A stretch of 64,000 bases of DNA, from NCBI GenBank assembly GCA_965198915.1, contig CBDAQC010000004.1, forward strand, positions 744,001 through 808,000, written 5' to 3'. Position numbers and translations under genes: made by a program. This document shows, piece by piece, positions 48,867 through 58,242 of this stretch (positions are counted from its first letter, which is position 1; each line of letters starts with the position of its first letter). The DNA comes from BOG-908 sp965198915. GTDB taxonomy: Bacteria > Pseudomonadota > Alphaproteobacteria > Acetobacterales > Acetobacteraceae. The notes under the pieces are model-generated. The model saw only the letters and a list, made by a program, of their open reading frames with translations, searched no databases and was not told the DNA's origin.

Positions 48867-51125
48867 ATGGACGAAGATTTCCGCCAAGCCGCGCTCGACT
48901 ACCACCGCTTCCCGCGCCCCGGCAAAATCGCCATCGAACCCACCAAGCGTATGGCCACGCAGCGGGACCTGGCGCTGGCCTACTCCCCGGGCGTGGCGGC
49001 CGCCTGCAGCGCCATCGTGGCCGATTCTAAGGAAGCAAGGAACCTGACCGCGCGCGCCAACCTGGTGGCCGTCATCAGCAACGGCACGGCGGTGCTGGGC
49101 CTGGGCAACATAGGCCCGCTGGCCGGCAAGCCGGTGATGGAAGGCAAGGCCGCGCTGTTCAAGAAGTTCGCCGGCATCGACGTGTTCGACATCGAGGTGG
49201 ACGCCACCGACCCCGAACTGTTCATCAGCGTGGTGGCGGCGCTCGAGCCCACTTTCGGCGCCATCAATCTCGAAGACATCAAGGCGCCGGAATGCTTCGT
49301 CATCGAACAGCGCCTGCGCGCGCGCATGCGCATACCGGTGTTCCACGATGACCAGCACGGGACCGCCATTACGGTGGCCGCCGCGGTGCGCAACGCGCTC
49401 GTCCTGCAGGACAAGAAGCTGGCGGACATCCGCCTAGTCACCTCCGGCGCGGGTGCCGCCGCCATCGCCTGCGTCGATCTGCTGGTGGCGATGGGCCTGC
49501 CGGCGGAGAACGTGACGCTGACCGACATACGCGGCGTGGTGTATGCCGGACGCGACGCCGACATGCCCGCCAACATGGCGCGCTACGCGCGCGAGACCGA
49601 CGCGCGCACGCTGGCCGATGTCATCGAAGGCATCGACATCTTCATGGGCCTGTCCGCACCGAAAGTGTTCCATCCGGACTGGCTGAAGCTGCTGGCCACG
49701 CGCCCGATCATCCTGGCACTGGCAAACCCGGAGCCGGAGATACTGCCCGAACTGGTGCGCGCGGCGCGCCCCGACGCGATCGTGGCGTCCGGCCGCAGCG
49801 ACTATCCGAACCAGGTCAACAATGTGCTGTGCTTCCCGTTCATCTTCCGCGGCGCGCTGGATGTGGGTGCCACCACGATAAACGAGGAGATGAAGCTGGC
49901 CGCCGTCGAGGCGATCGCCGAACTCGCCCGCCAGGAGGCCAGCGAGGTGGTGGCGGCCGCGTATGGCGGCGCCGCACCCGTGTTCGGCCCGGACTACATC
50001 ATTCCCAAACCCTTCGATCCGCGCCTGATACTGCAGGTGGCGCCCGCCGTTGCGAAAGCCGCGATGGAGTCGGGCGTGGCGCAGGACCCGATCGAGGATC
50101 TTGAAGCCTACCGTTCCCAGCTCGAACGTTTTGTCTTCCGCTCGGGCCAGCTCATGCGACCGGTGTTCGAGAACGCACGCAAGACGTCAACACGGGTCAT
50201 CTACACCGAAGGCGAGGACGAGCGCATCCTGCGCGCCGTGCAGACCGTGCTGGACGAGAAGATCGCCCAGCCTGTCCTGCTCGGCCGGCGGGACGTGATT
50301 GCCGCGCGGGTGAAATCGATGGGCCTGCGCATGAAACTCGGCGACCAGGTGCAGATTCTGGACCCTGCCGCCGACGAGGACGTGTTCGCGCCGCTGACGC
50401 CGGCCTACCAGCAACTCGTCGCGCGTCGCGGCGTGCCGCCGGACGCAGCCGCGCGACGCCTGCGCTCGCGTCCCATCGTGGCCGGCGCCATGCTCCTCCA
50501 TACCGGCCAGGTGGATGCCGCGCTGTGCGGCGGCACGTCCGCCTGGTACAAGCACATGGAGTACCTGCTGCCGATCATCCCGAAATCGCCGAACGTCACG
50601 CGGGTGTTCGCACTGTCGGCGATAATCCTGCAATCGGGCGCCATCTTCATGGCCGACACGCACATGAACGTCGAGCCCACGGCGGAACAGATCGCCGAGA
50701 TGACGCATCTTGCTGCTGCCTCCCTCACCCATTTCGGCCTGACGCCAAAGGTGGCCCTCGTCAGCCACTCCAATTTCGGTTCCAGCAATTCGCCCAGCGC
50801 GCGGAAGATGCGGCACGCTCTGGCGCTGATCCAGGCGCAGAATCCCGATCTGGAGGTTGAAGGCGAGATGCACGCCGACGCCGCCCTGTCGGAAGCGATA
50901 CGGGACCGCCAGACGACCAACAGCCGGCTGAGCGGTGTGGCCAACCTTCTCATCATGCCGAACCTGGATTCCGCGAACATCGCGTTCAACCTGGTGAAGG
51001 CCTCGGCGGACGGGCTGCCTGTCGGGCCGCTTCTTCTGGGCATGTCGAAGCCCGCGCATGTGCTGGTGCCCAGCGTGACGGCGCGCGGGATCGTCAACAT
51101 GACGGCGCTGGCGGCGGCGAAGTAA
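48867..51125 (+). CDS. maeB: NADP-dependent malic enzyme with phosphotransacetylase-like domain
   Basis: A 752-residue MaeB-type enzyme, which oxidatively decarboxylates malate to pyruvate. The malic domain (about 1-420) has RPGKIAIEPTKRMATQRDLA, the catalytic region FDIEVDATDPELFI, IPVFHDDQHGTAITVAAAVR and LVTSGAGAAAIACVDLL. The C-terminal phosphate acetyltransferase-like domain (about 435-752), usually regulatory and inactive, has RVIYTEGEDERILRAVQTVL and HSNFGSSNSPSARKMRHAL. The ATG at 48867 is chosen because MDEDFRQAALDYHRFPRPGK is the family start; the frame upstream comes from repeat sequence. Cytoplasmic. Confidence 0.95.
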   Translation: MDEDFRQAALDYHRFPRPGKIAIEPTKRMATQRDLALAYSPGVAAACSAIVADSKEARNLTARANLVAVISNGTAVLGLGNIGPLAGKPVMEGKAALFKKFAGIDVFDIEVDATDPELFISVVAALEPTFGAINLEDIKAPECFVIEQRLRARMRIPVFHDDQHGTAITVAAAVRNALVLQDKKLADIRLVTSGAGAAAIACVDLLVAMGLPAENVTLTDIRGVVYAGRDADMPANMARYARETDARTLADVIEGIDIFMGLSAPKVFHPDWLKLLATRPIILALANPEPEILPELVRAARPDAIVASGRSDYPNQVNNVLCFPFIFRGALDVGATTINEEMKLAAVEAIAELARQEASEVVAAAYGGAAPVFGPDYIIPKPFDPRLILQVAPAVAKAAMESGVAQDPIEDLEAYRSQLERFVFRSGQLMRPVFENARKTSTRVIYTEGEDERILRAVQTVLDEKIAQPVLLGRRDVIAARVKSMGLRMKLGDQVQILDPAADEDVFAPLTPAYQQLVARRGVPPDAAARRLRSRPIVAGAMLLHTGQVDAALCGGTSAWYKHMEYLLPIIPKSPNVTRVFALSAIILQSGAIFMADTHMNVEPTAEQIAEMTHLAAASLTHFGLTPKVALVSHSNFGSSNSPSARKMRHALALIQAQNPDLEVEGEMHADAALSEAIRDRQTTNSRLSGVANLLIMPNLDSANIAFNLVKASADGLPVGPLLLGMSKPAHVLVPSVTARGIVNMTALAAAK

Positions 51126-51264
51126 GCAGAGGCCCTCTTTTTCGAGAAAAAGAAGCAAAAAGCTTTTGCTCCGCTGTCGCGGGAACGCTGAGGCGTGCGC
51201 TTCGACGACACGCATCCGGACAGGTATAGTTTTGCTTCTTGTCCTCGAAGGAGGCCTTTTCTGC
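51126..51264. repeat. Inverted-repeat element, type B, between converging maeB and MFS genes
   Basis: Begins at the base after the maeB stop and ends 2 bases before the MFS stop. Left arm 51126-51168 is type B (CTTTTTCGAGAAAAAGAAGC). The interior has CCGCTGTCGCGG and GGCGTGCGCTTCG. The right arm (51228-51264) is decayed: TTTTGCTTCTTGTCCTCGAA then GGAGGCC. Confidence 0.85.
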
Positions 51265-51266
51265 CT

Positions 51267-52427
51267 TCACCCCAAAACTTCGCGCCCCCACCAGACTACC
51301 CCGAACGCGGCACCGCACATCCCCGCCATGCCCCAGAACGCCCCTGCGCCGAACCACCCATACAGCTCGCCCGAGCCGGCACTGACCACGGCACCCGCCA
51401 CACCCATAGCTACCGTGGCGTAGAATGCCTGCCCGCTCGCCGCCAGGCCGGCCGGCACCACGCGGGCGATCAGGCTCATGCAGGCCAGGTGCATCAGTGC
51501 GAAGGTCAGCCCGTGCAGCGGCTCCACCAGCGCCATCGCCGGGAACCAGGCGGTGCAGGCGGCCACGCTCCAGCGCACGATGCCGGCGGACGCGGATAAC
51601 GCCAGCGCGCGTCCGGCGCCCAACCGGGCCAGCAGGCGCGGCCCGGCCCACAGGAACACCACCACTTCGGCCGCAACACTCATCGACCATAACACGCTGC
51701 TTTGCGCCGCACTCAGGCCGGCGCTGCGCCAGCGTATCACCTCGAAACCGTCATGCAGCGCGTGGCTGCCGCCGATCAGCGCCGCCACCGCCATCAGCAC
51801 GCGGAACGCCGGTATCGCCAGCAGCATGCGTATCGCTGACAGGCCGCCCGCGGCATTGCCGCCGGCCGCACCCGCCACGCGCGCCGGAACGAAGGGCGCG
51901 GTGCCGGCCCCCAAAGCGAGCAGCCCCGCGTTCAGCCATACGATCACGCCAAGCCCGTATCGCCCGACCGCCTGGCCGGACGCCAGCGTGCCGGCGATGA
52001 ACGCGGCGGACCCCGCCCCGCGCACCCAGCCATAGACGAAGCCGCCAGCCTCCGCCGAGCCCAGCGCCAGCGCGTCCGCCAACGGCGTCAGCGGCGCCAG
52101 CACCGCCGCGTGGCAAACGCTGACCAGCAGAAGCAGTGTCACCCCACGCGCCGGCGCATACAGGCACGCCACCGCTGCGGAGGCTGCCAGGCACACGGTG
52201 AGCACCGCCACCGGCTGCCTCGTCCTGTCCGCCAGCCAGCCGCCAACCGGTCCCGCCGCCAGGCGTATCGCCGTGCCCGCCGCCAGCACCACGCCCAGCC
52301 AGGCCGGCGAGATCCCGTCCTGGCGCAGCAGCCCGGGCAGGAATGGCGAGGCCACCCCGAAGGCCGAGAACATCGCGCCGTAGAGCAGCAGGAAGCGCGG
52401 CAGCGGAGATGCGGTGTTCACGATCAC
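51267..52427 (-). CDS. MFS transporter, phenylpropionate-permease-like
   Basis: A 386-residue, 12-helix protein. FLLLYGAMFSAFGVASPFLP, GLLRQDGISPAWLGVVLAAG and GPVGGWLADRTRQPVAVL resemble the HcaT/PPP family (nucleoside:H+ symporter-like), where short N-terminal halves are typical. The C-terminal half has EPLHGLTFALMHLACMSLIA, also typical of that family. Substrate unknown. Start GTG at 52427. It is divergent from the next MFS gene with a 162-base gap (52428-52589). Confidence 0.82.
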   Translation of the reverse strand: MIVNTASPLPRFLLLYGAMFSAFGVASPFLPGLLRQDGISPAWLGVVLAAGTAIRLAAGPVGGWLADRTRQPVAVLTVCLAASAAVACLYAPARGVTLLLLVSVCHAAVLAPLTPLADALALGSAEAGGFVYGWVRGAGSAAFIAGTLASGQAVGRYGLGVIVWLNAGLLALGAGTAPFVPARVAGAAGGNAAGGLSAIRMLLAIPAFRVLMAVAALIGGSHALHDGFEVIRWRSAGLSAAQSSVLWSMSVAAEVVVFLWAGPRLLARLGAGRALALSASAGIVRWSVAACTAWFPAMALVEPLHGLTFALMHLACMSLIARVVPAGLAASGQAFYATVAMGVAGAVVSAGSGELYGWFGAGAFWGMAGMCGAAFGVVWWGREVLG

Positions 52428-52589
52428 GCAACGGGCATCTCACGCGCACGTTGCCGGCAGGGTTGCAACTTCACGCCCCCGGTCCCGCTACGTCGCGCGT
52501 GGCAATCAGGAACAGCACCTTCTCCGCCGGGAACATGGTGGCAGCAGCATCAGGCGCCTGTCGCCTTCTTCCGGAAAAGAGGGCGTTCC

Positions 52590-53777
52590 TTGTCTAAGCC
52601 CGCCACAGCCTTCGTCCTGGCCACGCTGGGCATGGACGCTTTGGGCGTGGGCATAATTTCCCCCATCGTCCCGGCGCTGGTGGAAAAGCTCGCCCACCTG
52701 CCGGCAAACAAGGCGGCGCCCTGGGTCGGCGCGTTGATTGCGGCCTATGCCTGCGTGCAGTTCCTGGCCGCCCCCCTGCTGGGTGCCCTGTCGGACCGGT
52801 TCGGCCGCCGTCCCGTCATACTCGCCTCGGTCAGCGGGCTGGGTGCCGACTACCTGCTGCTCGCCTACGCGCCCACGCTCTGGTGGCTGTTCCTGGGACG
52901 ACTGATCGCCGGCGCCACTTCCGCAAACGTGGCCGCCGCCACCGCGTACATTGCGGACGTCACGCCGAAGGAGGAGCGCCCGCGACTGTTCGGCCTGATC
53001 GGCGCCACCTTCGGCGCGGGCTTCGTGATCGGGCCTGCCCTGGGCGGCACGCTCGGCGCCCTGAACCTGCGCGCGCCGTTCTACGCCGCCGCCGCCCTGG
53101 CCCTGATCAACGTCGCCTTCGGCCTGTTCGTGCTGCCCGAGAGCCTGGCGCGCGAGAACCGCCGCCCTCTCGACTGGTCGAAGGCGAACCCGTTCACCAT
53201 GCTGGCCAACGTGGCGCGAAACGGCACGCTCGGCCGCCTGGCCATCGCCTGGTCCTGCACCTGGATAGGGCTGGGCGCGGTGCAGAGCAGCCTGGTGCTG
53301 TTCACCGGCTACCGCTTTGGCTGGGGCCCGGCGCGGAACGGCGTCGTGCTCGCCATCATCGGCATCTCGCAGGCCACGGTGGAAGGGCTGCTGCTGAAGC
53401 CCATCAACGCGCGGCTTGGCGAGCGCGCCACGGCGATCGCCGGCTACACCGCCGCCGTACTGGGATATGGCCTGCTCGCCATCACGCCAGCCGCCTGGAC
53501 AATCGTGCCCGCGGTCATCCTCATCGCGCTGGGCGGCCTGGCCACACCGTCCGTGCGCGCCATGGTGGCGGGGCGCGGCGACAAGGACACGCAGGGCGAG
53601 ATGCAGGGCGTCCTGGCCAGCGTGGAAGGGCTGACGGCGGTCTTCGCGCCTATCTCGACCGCCGCGCTGTTCTACGCCTTCACCACGCACATGCTGCCGG
53701 TGACGTTCCCAGGCGCGCCGTTCGCGCTTGCCGCGGCTTCGGCTGCTCTGGCTGGGGTTTTGCTAACCCGGGTGTGA
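52590..53777 (+). CDS. MFS drug exporter, TetA-like
   Basis: A 395-residue, 12-helix MFS exporter of the DHA1 class. The TetA-like marks are LATLGMDALGVGIISPIVPAL, motif A GALSDRFGRRPVILASVSGL, ATAYIADVTPKEERPRLFGL and ALGGTLGALNLRAPFYAAAA. It is probably a proton-driven exporter of tetracycline-like or other drugs; chromosomal TetA homologues are often not tetracycline pumps. The TTG at 52590 has GAGGG 6 bases upstream and gives the expected N-terminus; the open frame from 52110 overlaps the opposite gene and is rejected. No TetR regulator is adjacent. Confidence 0.88.
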   Translation: MSKPATAFVLATLGMDALGVGIISPIVPALVEKLAHLPANKAAPWVGALIAAYACVQFLAAPLLGALSDRFGRRPVILASVSGLGADYLLLAYAPTLWWLFLGRLIAGATSANVAAATAYIADVTPKEERPRLFGLIGATFGAGFVIGPALGGTLGALNLRAPFYAAAALALINVAFGLFVLPESLARENRRPLDWSKANPFTMLANVARNGTLGRLAIAWSCTWIGLGAVQSSLVLFTGYRFGWGPARNGVVLAIIGISQATVEGLLLKPINARLGERATAIAGYTAAVLGYGLLAITPAAWTIVPAVILIALGGLATPSVRAMVAGRGDKDTQGEMQGVLASVEGLTAVFAPISTAALFYAFTTHMLPVTFPGAPFALAAASAALAGVLLTRV

Positions 53778-53790
53778 CGGAGGTGGACTG

Positions 53791-53836
53791 GCAAGCGCAG
53801 GCCTTCTTTTTTAAAAAGGAAGCAAAAACTTTTTTC
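53791..53836. repeat. Inverted-repeat element, degenerate left arm
   Basis: GCAAGCGCAGGCCTTCTTTT then TTAAAAAGGAAGCAAAAACT, 14 bases after the TetA-like stop. The interior CGCCTGCGTGGGCGCACGC is type A-like. No right arm is found before the TauE-like gene at 53994; the rest of 53837-53993 shows nothing recognisable. Confidence 0.6.
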
Positions 53837-53993
53837 CTCCGCCTGCGTGGGCGCACGCTCTGGTCTGCGGCTTGGGGGCGTCAGAAGCTGACGTGGCTTG
53901 CTGGCGGCCGCTTCTTGGGACCAGCCCAAACCGGGCCGGGAGTGAGTGCGTTGATACTCGGGCGGCATCAAGCCGCTTCATGCGGGTGCTGCA

Positions 53994-54767
53994 ATGGTCA
54001 CCTTGTTGTATCCCGTCTCGGGTCTGGCCGTGGGCTTGCTGGTCGGGCTCACAGGGGTTGCCGGCGGCTCTCTCATGACGCCCCTGCTGGTTCTGGCCTT
54101 CGGCGTTCATCCGACAACCGCGGTGGGCACCGACCTGCTCTGTGCCGCGGCAACCAAGGCGTGCGGAACACTGGCGCATGACCGCACGGGCTCGGTCGAT
54201 TGGCGCATCGTGGCGCGCCTGGCCTGCGGGTCGGTGCCTGGGGCCGCGATCACTTTGGCTGTCCTGCAATGGACCGGGCCGCAGACGGCCCAGGTATCGC
54301 ATGTGATCACCTTCGTGCTCGGCCTGGCGCTGATCGCCACCGCGCTCGCCACGTTCTTTCGCGGCTGGACCGTCCGCCTGCTCGCCTCCTGGCTCGGCCA
54401 GCCAACCGGCCGGAAGACCACGCGGTTGACGGTCGCGAGCGGCCTGATCCTGGGCGTGCTCGTCTCGATCTCGTCGGTGGGCGCCGGCGCGGTGGGCGTG
54501 ACGGCGCTGATCGTGCTGTACCCGGCCGTGCCGCTGGTCCGCATCATCGGGTCGGACATCGCTCATGCGGTGCCGCTCACGCTGCTGGCCGGACTAGGCC
54601 ATCTCTACATGGGCGACGTGGATTGGGCGCTCTGGAAGGCGCTCCTGGTAGGGTCGATCCCCGGCATCCTGATCGGCAGCGCTCTCGCTCCCCGCATTCC
54701 AGAGTTCGCCTTGCGCCCCGTCCTGGCCAGCGTCCTGCTGCTGGTGGGCGGCCGGCTAGTCACATAG
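53994..54767 (+). CDS. TauE/SafE-type sulfite/organosulfur exporter family protein
   Basis: A 257-residue membrane protein with about eight helices. The family's first helix region GLAVGLLVGLTGVAGGSLMT, PLLVLAFGVHPTTAVGTDL and the repeat in the second half (LILGVLVSISSVGAGAVGVT, VRIIGSDIAHAVPLTLLAGL) mark TauE/SafE. The family exports sulfite, sulfoacetate or other anions. No sulfur pathway genes adjoin it. Because it sits beside the phosphonate cluster, an anionic phosphonate or other substrate cannot be excluded, but nothing in the sequence shows it. ATG at 53994. Confidence 0.85.
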   Translation: MVTLLYPVSGLAVGLLVGLTGVAGGSLMTPLLVLAFGVHPTTAVGTDLLCAAATKACGTLAHDRTGSVDWRIVARLACGSVPGAAITLAVLQWTGPQTAQVSHVITFVLGLALIATALATFFRGWTVRLLASWLGQPTGRKTTRLTVASGLILGVLVSISSVGAGAVGVTALIVLYPAVPLVRIIGSDIAHAVPLTLLAGLGHLYMGDVDWALWKALLVGSIPGILIGSALAPRIPEFALRPVLASVLLLVGGRLVT

Positions 54768-54801
54768 CAGTACGAACCTGCCAGCACGCGGCGACAGCGC
54801 C

Positions 54802-54845
54802 TCAAAAAGCTTTTTGCTTTTTTTCTCGAAAAAGAAGGCCTCCTC
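54802..54845. repeat. Inverted-repeat element, type B right arm only
   Basis: TCAAAAAGCTTTTTGCTTTT then TTTCTCGAAAAAGAAGGCCT: the mirror of the type B left arm, with TCTCGAAAAAG. It lies between the converging TauE-like and phosphatidyltransferase genes. No left arm is present before it. Confidence 0.7.
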
Positions 54846-54864
54846 AACTCGCCTGCATCAAGAT

Positions 54865-55497
54865 TCACTCAAAAGGCACCTTGATCTTCACAGCCTGCTC
54901 CAGATGCATGGCAAGTCGCGGCGTGAAGCCATTCTGGCGGGTAGCCAGCCAGCAAGCGGCCAACGGTGTCACCACACCGGCCAGCAGCAGCACGGAGGGC
55001 AGTCCGGCGCAGCAGGCGATGACGGGAATTCCCAGTATGGCGTCATCGGGATCGAACAGCCGTGCCGCCGGCGCCTGCCTGGGAGGCTGCGCAGGATGGT
55101 TGAGCATCCAGAACAGCAGGACCGTGCTGATTGCGCCCGATAGGCCCAGGACCAGGGCCCAGCCGCCAAGCCAGCCGTGGACCGCGCCCACGCCGAGCGC
55201 CAGTATGACCAGCGCGTCCGCGCTGCAATCGGCTGCCAGGTCGAGCGCATGCCCCCATCTGCTGAAACGCCCGGTCTGGCGTGCCAGCTCTCCATCCGCG
55301 CGGTCCAGCAGGGCAGACAACACAAACAGGCTTGCGCCAACGCGTATTGCGTGAACCGAACCGCGCGAAAACGCCGCGGCGGCTGCCAGGGCGGTGATGA
55401 TGCGAAGCGCGGTGATGTGGTTCGGCCGCAGCCGCGTTCCAGCCGCCCGTGCGACCACGGGACGTATGAGGCGGTGAATCGCGGTATTATGACTCAC
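54865..55497 (-). CDS. CDP-alcohol phosphatidyltransferase (copy 2)
   Basis: A 210-residue integral membrane enzyme. The CDP-OH-P signature D-x2-D-G-x2-A-R-x8-G-x3-D-x3-D is complete: DRADGELARQTGRFSRW followed by GHALDLAAD (about residues 65-90). About five other helices follow. The family joins a CDP- or CMP-activated group to an alcohol, releasing CMP. Here the donor could be CMP-aminoethylphosphonate made by the neighbouring genes, with diacylglycerol or ceramide as acceptor (inference). It shares the opening RPNHITALR...LTA pattern with copy 1 at 58243 and lies 168 bases past the RND transporter gene on the same strand. Confidence 0.88.
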   Translation of the reverse strand: MSHNTAIHRLIRPVVARAAGTRLRPNHITALRIITALAAAAAFSRGSVHAIRVGASLFVLSALLDRADGELARQTGRFSRWGHALDLAADCSADALVILALGVGAVHGWLGGWALVLGLSGAISTVLLFWMLNHPAQPPRQAPAARLFDPDDAILGIPVIACCAGLPSVLLLAGVVTPLAACWLATRQNGFTPRLAMHLEQAVKIKVPFE

Positions 55498-55627
55498 GGC
55501 AAACCATCATCGTTCATCGGCTCGATACTGGGACCAGGGTTGGCCGATTACCAGAACGGCACAGGCAAGACTGCCTCCCATCTGCGTCAGCCGGGTGCTC
55601 GCCGAACCACACATCTTCCGGCCAGGC

Positions 55628-55648
55628 GCGGGAATGCGTCGTTCCCGC
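55628..55648. terminator. Hairpin between the RND transporter and phosphatidyltransferase genes
   Basis: GCGGGAA (55628-55634) and TTCCCGC (55642-55648) around a 7-base loop, 17 bases past the transporter stop on the minus strand. No T tract. It may partly separate copy 2 of the phosphatidyltransferase from the rest of the operon; otherwise 55498-55665 shows nothing clear. Confidence 0.4.
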
Positions 55649-55665
55649 ACGAGAAGCCCGATCGG

Positions 55666-58239
55666 CTATTTCCCGCGACGTACCGAGGCCAGAAGCGCCG
55701 GCTCGAAGGTCAGGCTGGACAGCAGCGTGCACCCCAGGCTGACCAGCAGCAGCCGACCCATGCTGGCCGTCCCCGGATGCTGCGACAGAGCGAGCGAGCC
55801 GAACGCGGTGGCGGTGGTCAGGGCGGAGAACAGCACCGCGCGCGCGGTGGCCGAACCCAGCGGGGTGCGCAGGCCGGCGCGCCAGTTCATCACGAAATAC
55901 ACGTTGAACGAGACGCCGACGCCCAGCAGCAGCGGCAGGGCGATGATGTTGGCGAAATTCAGCGGCAGCGGCAGCAGCACGGCCACGATCACGGTCAGCA
56001 GTGTGGAGAACACCAGCGGCGCCAGCACCAAGGCAGTGTCCAGCAGACGGCGCAGGGCCACCAGCAGGATGATGGCGATGGCGGCCAGCGCGCCGATCGC
56101 GGCCAGGCGAAAGGCGGCCACGATCGTGTCCGCGCTGCGCACGATGGCCACCGCGGCGCCGCTGGCTTCCGGTGCGGCGCGCGTCACCTCGGCCGCGAAG
56201 CGGTGCAGCCCGGCGCTGTCCTTCGACGCCGCCCGCGTTGGCAGCACCTGCAGCTTGGCGCGTCCGTCCGGCGCCACCCATTCCGCGGCCAGCGCCGGCG
56301 GGATGTCCGCGCGGGTCACCGGACCGGCGCCCAGCACGGTCTGCAACTGGCGGAGCTGGCCCGGCAGGAACCGGGTCAGCGCGGTGCCGGCCGCGAGCAA
56401 CCGGGCGTCGCTGGCGGAGTGCAGCCGCGCCAGATCGGCGGTCACCTGGGCGAAGGGCGCGTCGTCCGGCATGGTCCGCGCGGCCTCCTGCATCGCCGGC
56501 AGGGCCCGGCCGAGGGCCGCGCGCAGGCGGCCGGCGTCCGGCGCAGGTGCCGCCTGCACGGCCAGGGTGGGCAGCAGGATGGCGGCCGCGTCCGCGATCA
56601 TCGGCAGCTTGGTGGCTTGGTCGGCGGGCACCAAGCTGTCCAGGGTGATCGTGCCCGCCACCGTCCCGAGCTTGCCAAGCGTCGCGGCGCGTGCGGCCGC
56701 CCCGCCGACGGACGGCTCCAGCATCTCGATGCTGTAAGGGTTGGTAACCGGGTCGGCCGCCAGATCGGCGAGTGTCGTCACCGACTCGCTGGTCTGGTTC
56801 TTGGTGTGCAGCGGGTCGCCGTCGAACTGCAGCCAGGGTGCCAGGCCGGCACCCAGCACCGCCAGCACGCAGGCGCCGGCCAGGACCAGCTTGCGGTGGC
56901 GCACGAGGGCGGCGTCAGCCGGCCGCGCCCAGGCGAAGCCCACCTCGCCTGCTTCCGGCGCCGGGCGGCACAGCGCGATCAGCCCGGGCAGCACGGTCAG
57001 CGTGCAGGCGAACGCGATCAGCATGCCGGTCCCGGCTATCAGCCCGAGCTGCGCCACGCCGGCGAACGCGGTGGGGGTGAAGGCGAAGAACCCCGCCGAG
57101 GTGGACAGGGCGGCCACCAGTATCTGCGCGCCGCTACGCCGCCCGGCGGACCCCAGTGCTGCGGCGATGTCGGAATGCGTGCTGCTGGCTTCCCGGAAGC
57201 GCACCGCGAACTGGATGGCGAAATCCACCGCCAGCCCCACGAACAGCACCGCAAAGGCCACCGAGACCAGGTTCAGCGTGCCCACCGCCAGCGCTGCGAA
57301 GGCCGCCGTCAGGTCCAGCCCCAGCAGCAGCGTGCCCATGATCGGCAGGATCAGCCGCCAGGACCGCACGGCGAGCCACAGCCAGAGCACCACCAGCACC
57401 AGGCTCGCCGCCAGGCCGCTGACCGCGCCGTGCGCGACGGTTGCGAACTCGTCGTCGTCCAGCGCCACCGGCCCGGTGATGCGCACGCGCGCGCTGCCGT
57501 CCCGCACGAAGGGCAGGCCGGCGGCGGCGCGCCTGATCGCCGCGGTGGCGCGCGCGCCCGGCTGCAGCGCCCCGTAATCCTGTATCGGCTTGGCCAGCAC
57601 GAAGCGGTAGCGCCCGGCCAGTGCCGCCGCCGGCCCGGCCAGCAGGTTCTGCCAGGACAGCGTGCGGCCGTCCTGCAGCGCCGCGTGGAAGCCGCGCAGC
57701 GCCGGGGCAAAGGCGGTGAGGTCCGCGTGCTGGCGGGTGACGCCGATGCCGATCAGGGACAGCGCGCTGGCCAGCCCGGCCAGGCTGGGGTCGGCTGCGA
57801 GCTGGCCCAGGAAGGGCTGCGCGTCCACCGTGCGGTCGAGCAGGGCCGCCAGCTTGGCGGTTTCCAGATACAGCAGGCCGTTGCGCTGCAGGAAGGGCGA
57901 GTCGGTGGGCTGGACGACGGAGAGGAAATGGGTGGTGTCGGGGCGCAGTGCCTCGGCCAGTGCCGCGGCGGTGGCGTCCGCCTCCTCCGGTATGGCGGCG
58001 TCGATCACCGCCACGAGTATGCTCTTGGTCTGCGGAAAGGCGTCGCGCAGCGCGTTCTGCCGCTGCTTCCAGGGCAGGCTGGCGGAGAACAGCGTGCCGG
58101 TGTCCGTGCTGACGCCCAGGCCAGCCCGTATGGTGAGCAGGCCCAGCACCGCCAGGATGACAGCGGCCGTGGCCACCGGGCGGGGGCGCGTGCCGCACCA
58201 GGCGGTCAGGCGTCCCAGGAAGACCGGCACGCTCGACAT
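55666..58239 (-). CDS. MMPL/RND transporter, HpnN-like (hopanoid or lipid exporter family)
   Basis: An 857-residue RND-type inner-membrane protein with 12 predicted helices and two large periplasmic loops (about 45-245 and 440-665). The first loop opens with GVSTDTGTLFSASLPWKQRQ and ILVAVIDAAIPEEAD, as in HpnN. The conserved helix-4 region is AVLFVGLAVDFAIQFAVRFR. The second half has IIALPLLLGVGVSFNVYFVM, consistent with a duplicated RND core. HpnN shuttles hopanoids to the outer membrane in Rhodopseudomonas. In this cluster, with phosphatidyltransferases and phosphonate genes, the cargo may be a phosphonolipid. The start lies 3 bases after copy 1 of the phosphatidyltransferase, so they are co-transcribed. 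Confidence 0.85.
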   Translation of the reverse strand: MSSVPVFLGRLTAWCGTRPRPVATAAVILAVLGLLTIRAGLGVSTDTGTLFSASLPWKQRQNALRDAFPQTKSILVAVIDAAIPEEADATAAALAEALRPDTTHFLSVVQPTDSPFLQRNGLLYLETAKLAALLDRTVDAQPFLGQLAADPSLAGLASALSLIGIGVTRQHADLTAFAPALRGFHAALQDGRTLSWQNLLAGPAAALAGRYRFVLAKPIQDYGALQPGARATAAIRRAAAGLPFVRDGSARVRITGPVALDDDEFATVAHGAVSGLAASLVLVVLWLWLAVRSWRLILPIMGTLLLGLDLTAAFAALAVGTLNLVSVAFAVLFVGLAVDFAIQFAVRFREASSTHSDIAAALGSAGRRSGAQILVAALSTSAGFFAFTPTAFAGVAQLGLIAGTGMLIAFACTLTVLPGLIALCRPAPEAGEVGFAWARPADAALVRHRKLVLAGACVLAVLGAGLAPWLQFDGDPLHTKNQTSESVTTLADLAADPVTNPYSIEMLEPSVGGAAARAATLGKLGTVAGTITLDSLVPADQATKLPMIADAAAILLPTLAVQAAPAPDAGRLRAALGRALPAMQEAARTMPDDAPFAQVTADLARLHSASDARLLAAGTALTRFLPGQLRQLQTVLGAGPVTRADIPPALAAEWVAPDGRAKLQVLPTRAASKDSAGLHRFAAEVTRAAPEASGAAVAIVRSADTIVAAFRLAAIGALAAIAIILLVALRRLLDTALVLAPLVFSTLLTVIVAVLLPLPLNFANIIALPLLLGVGVSFNVYFVMNWRAGLRTPLGSATARAVLFSALTTATAFGSLALSQHPGTASMGRLLLVSLGCTLLSSLTFEPALLASVRRGK

Positions 58240-58242
58240 CCT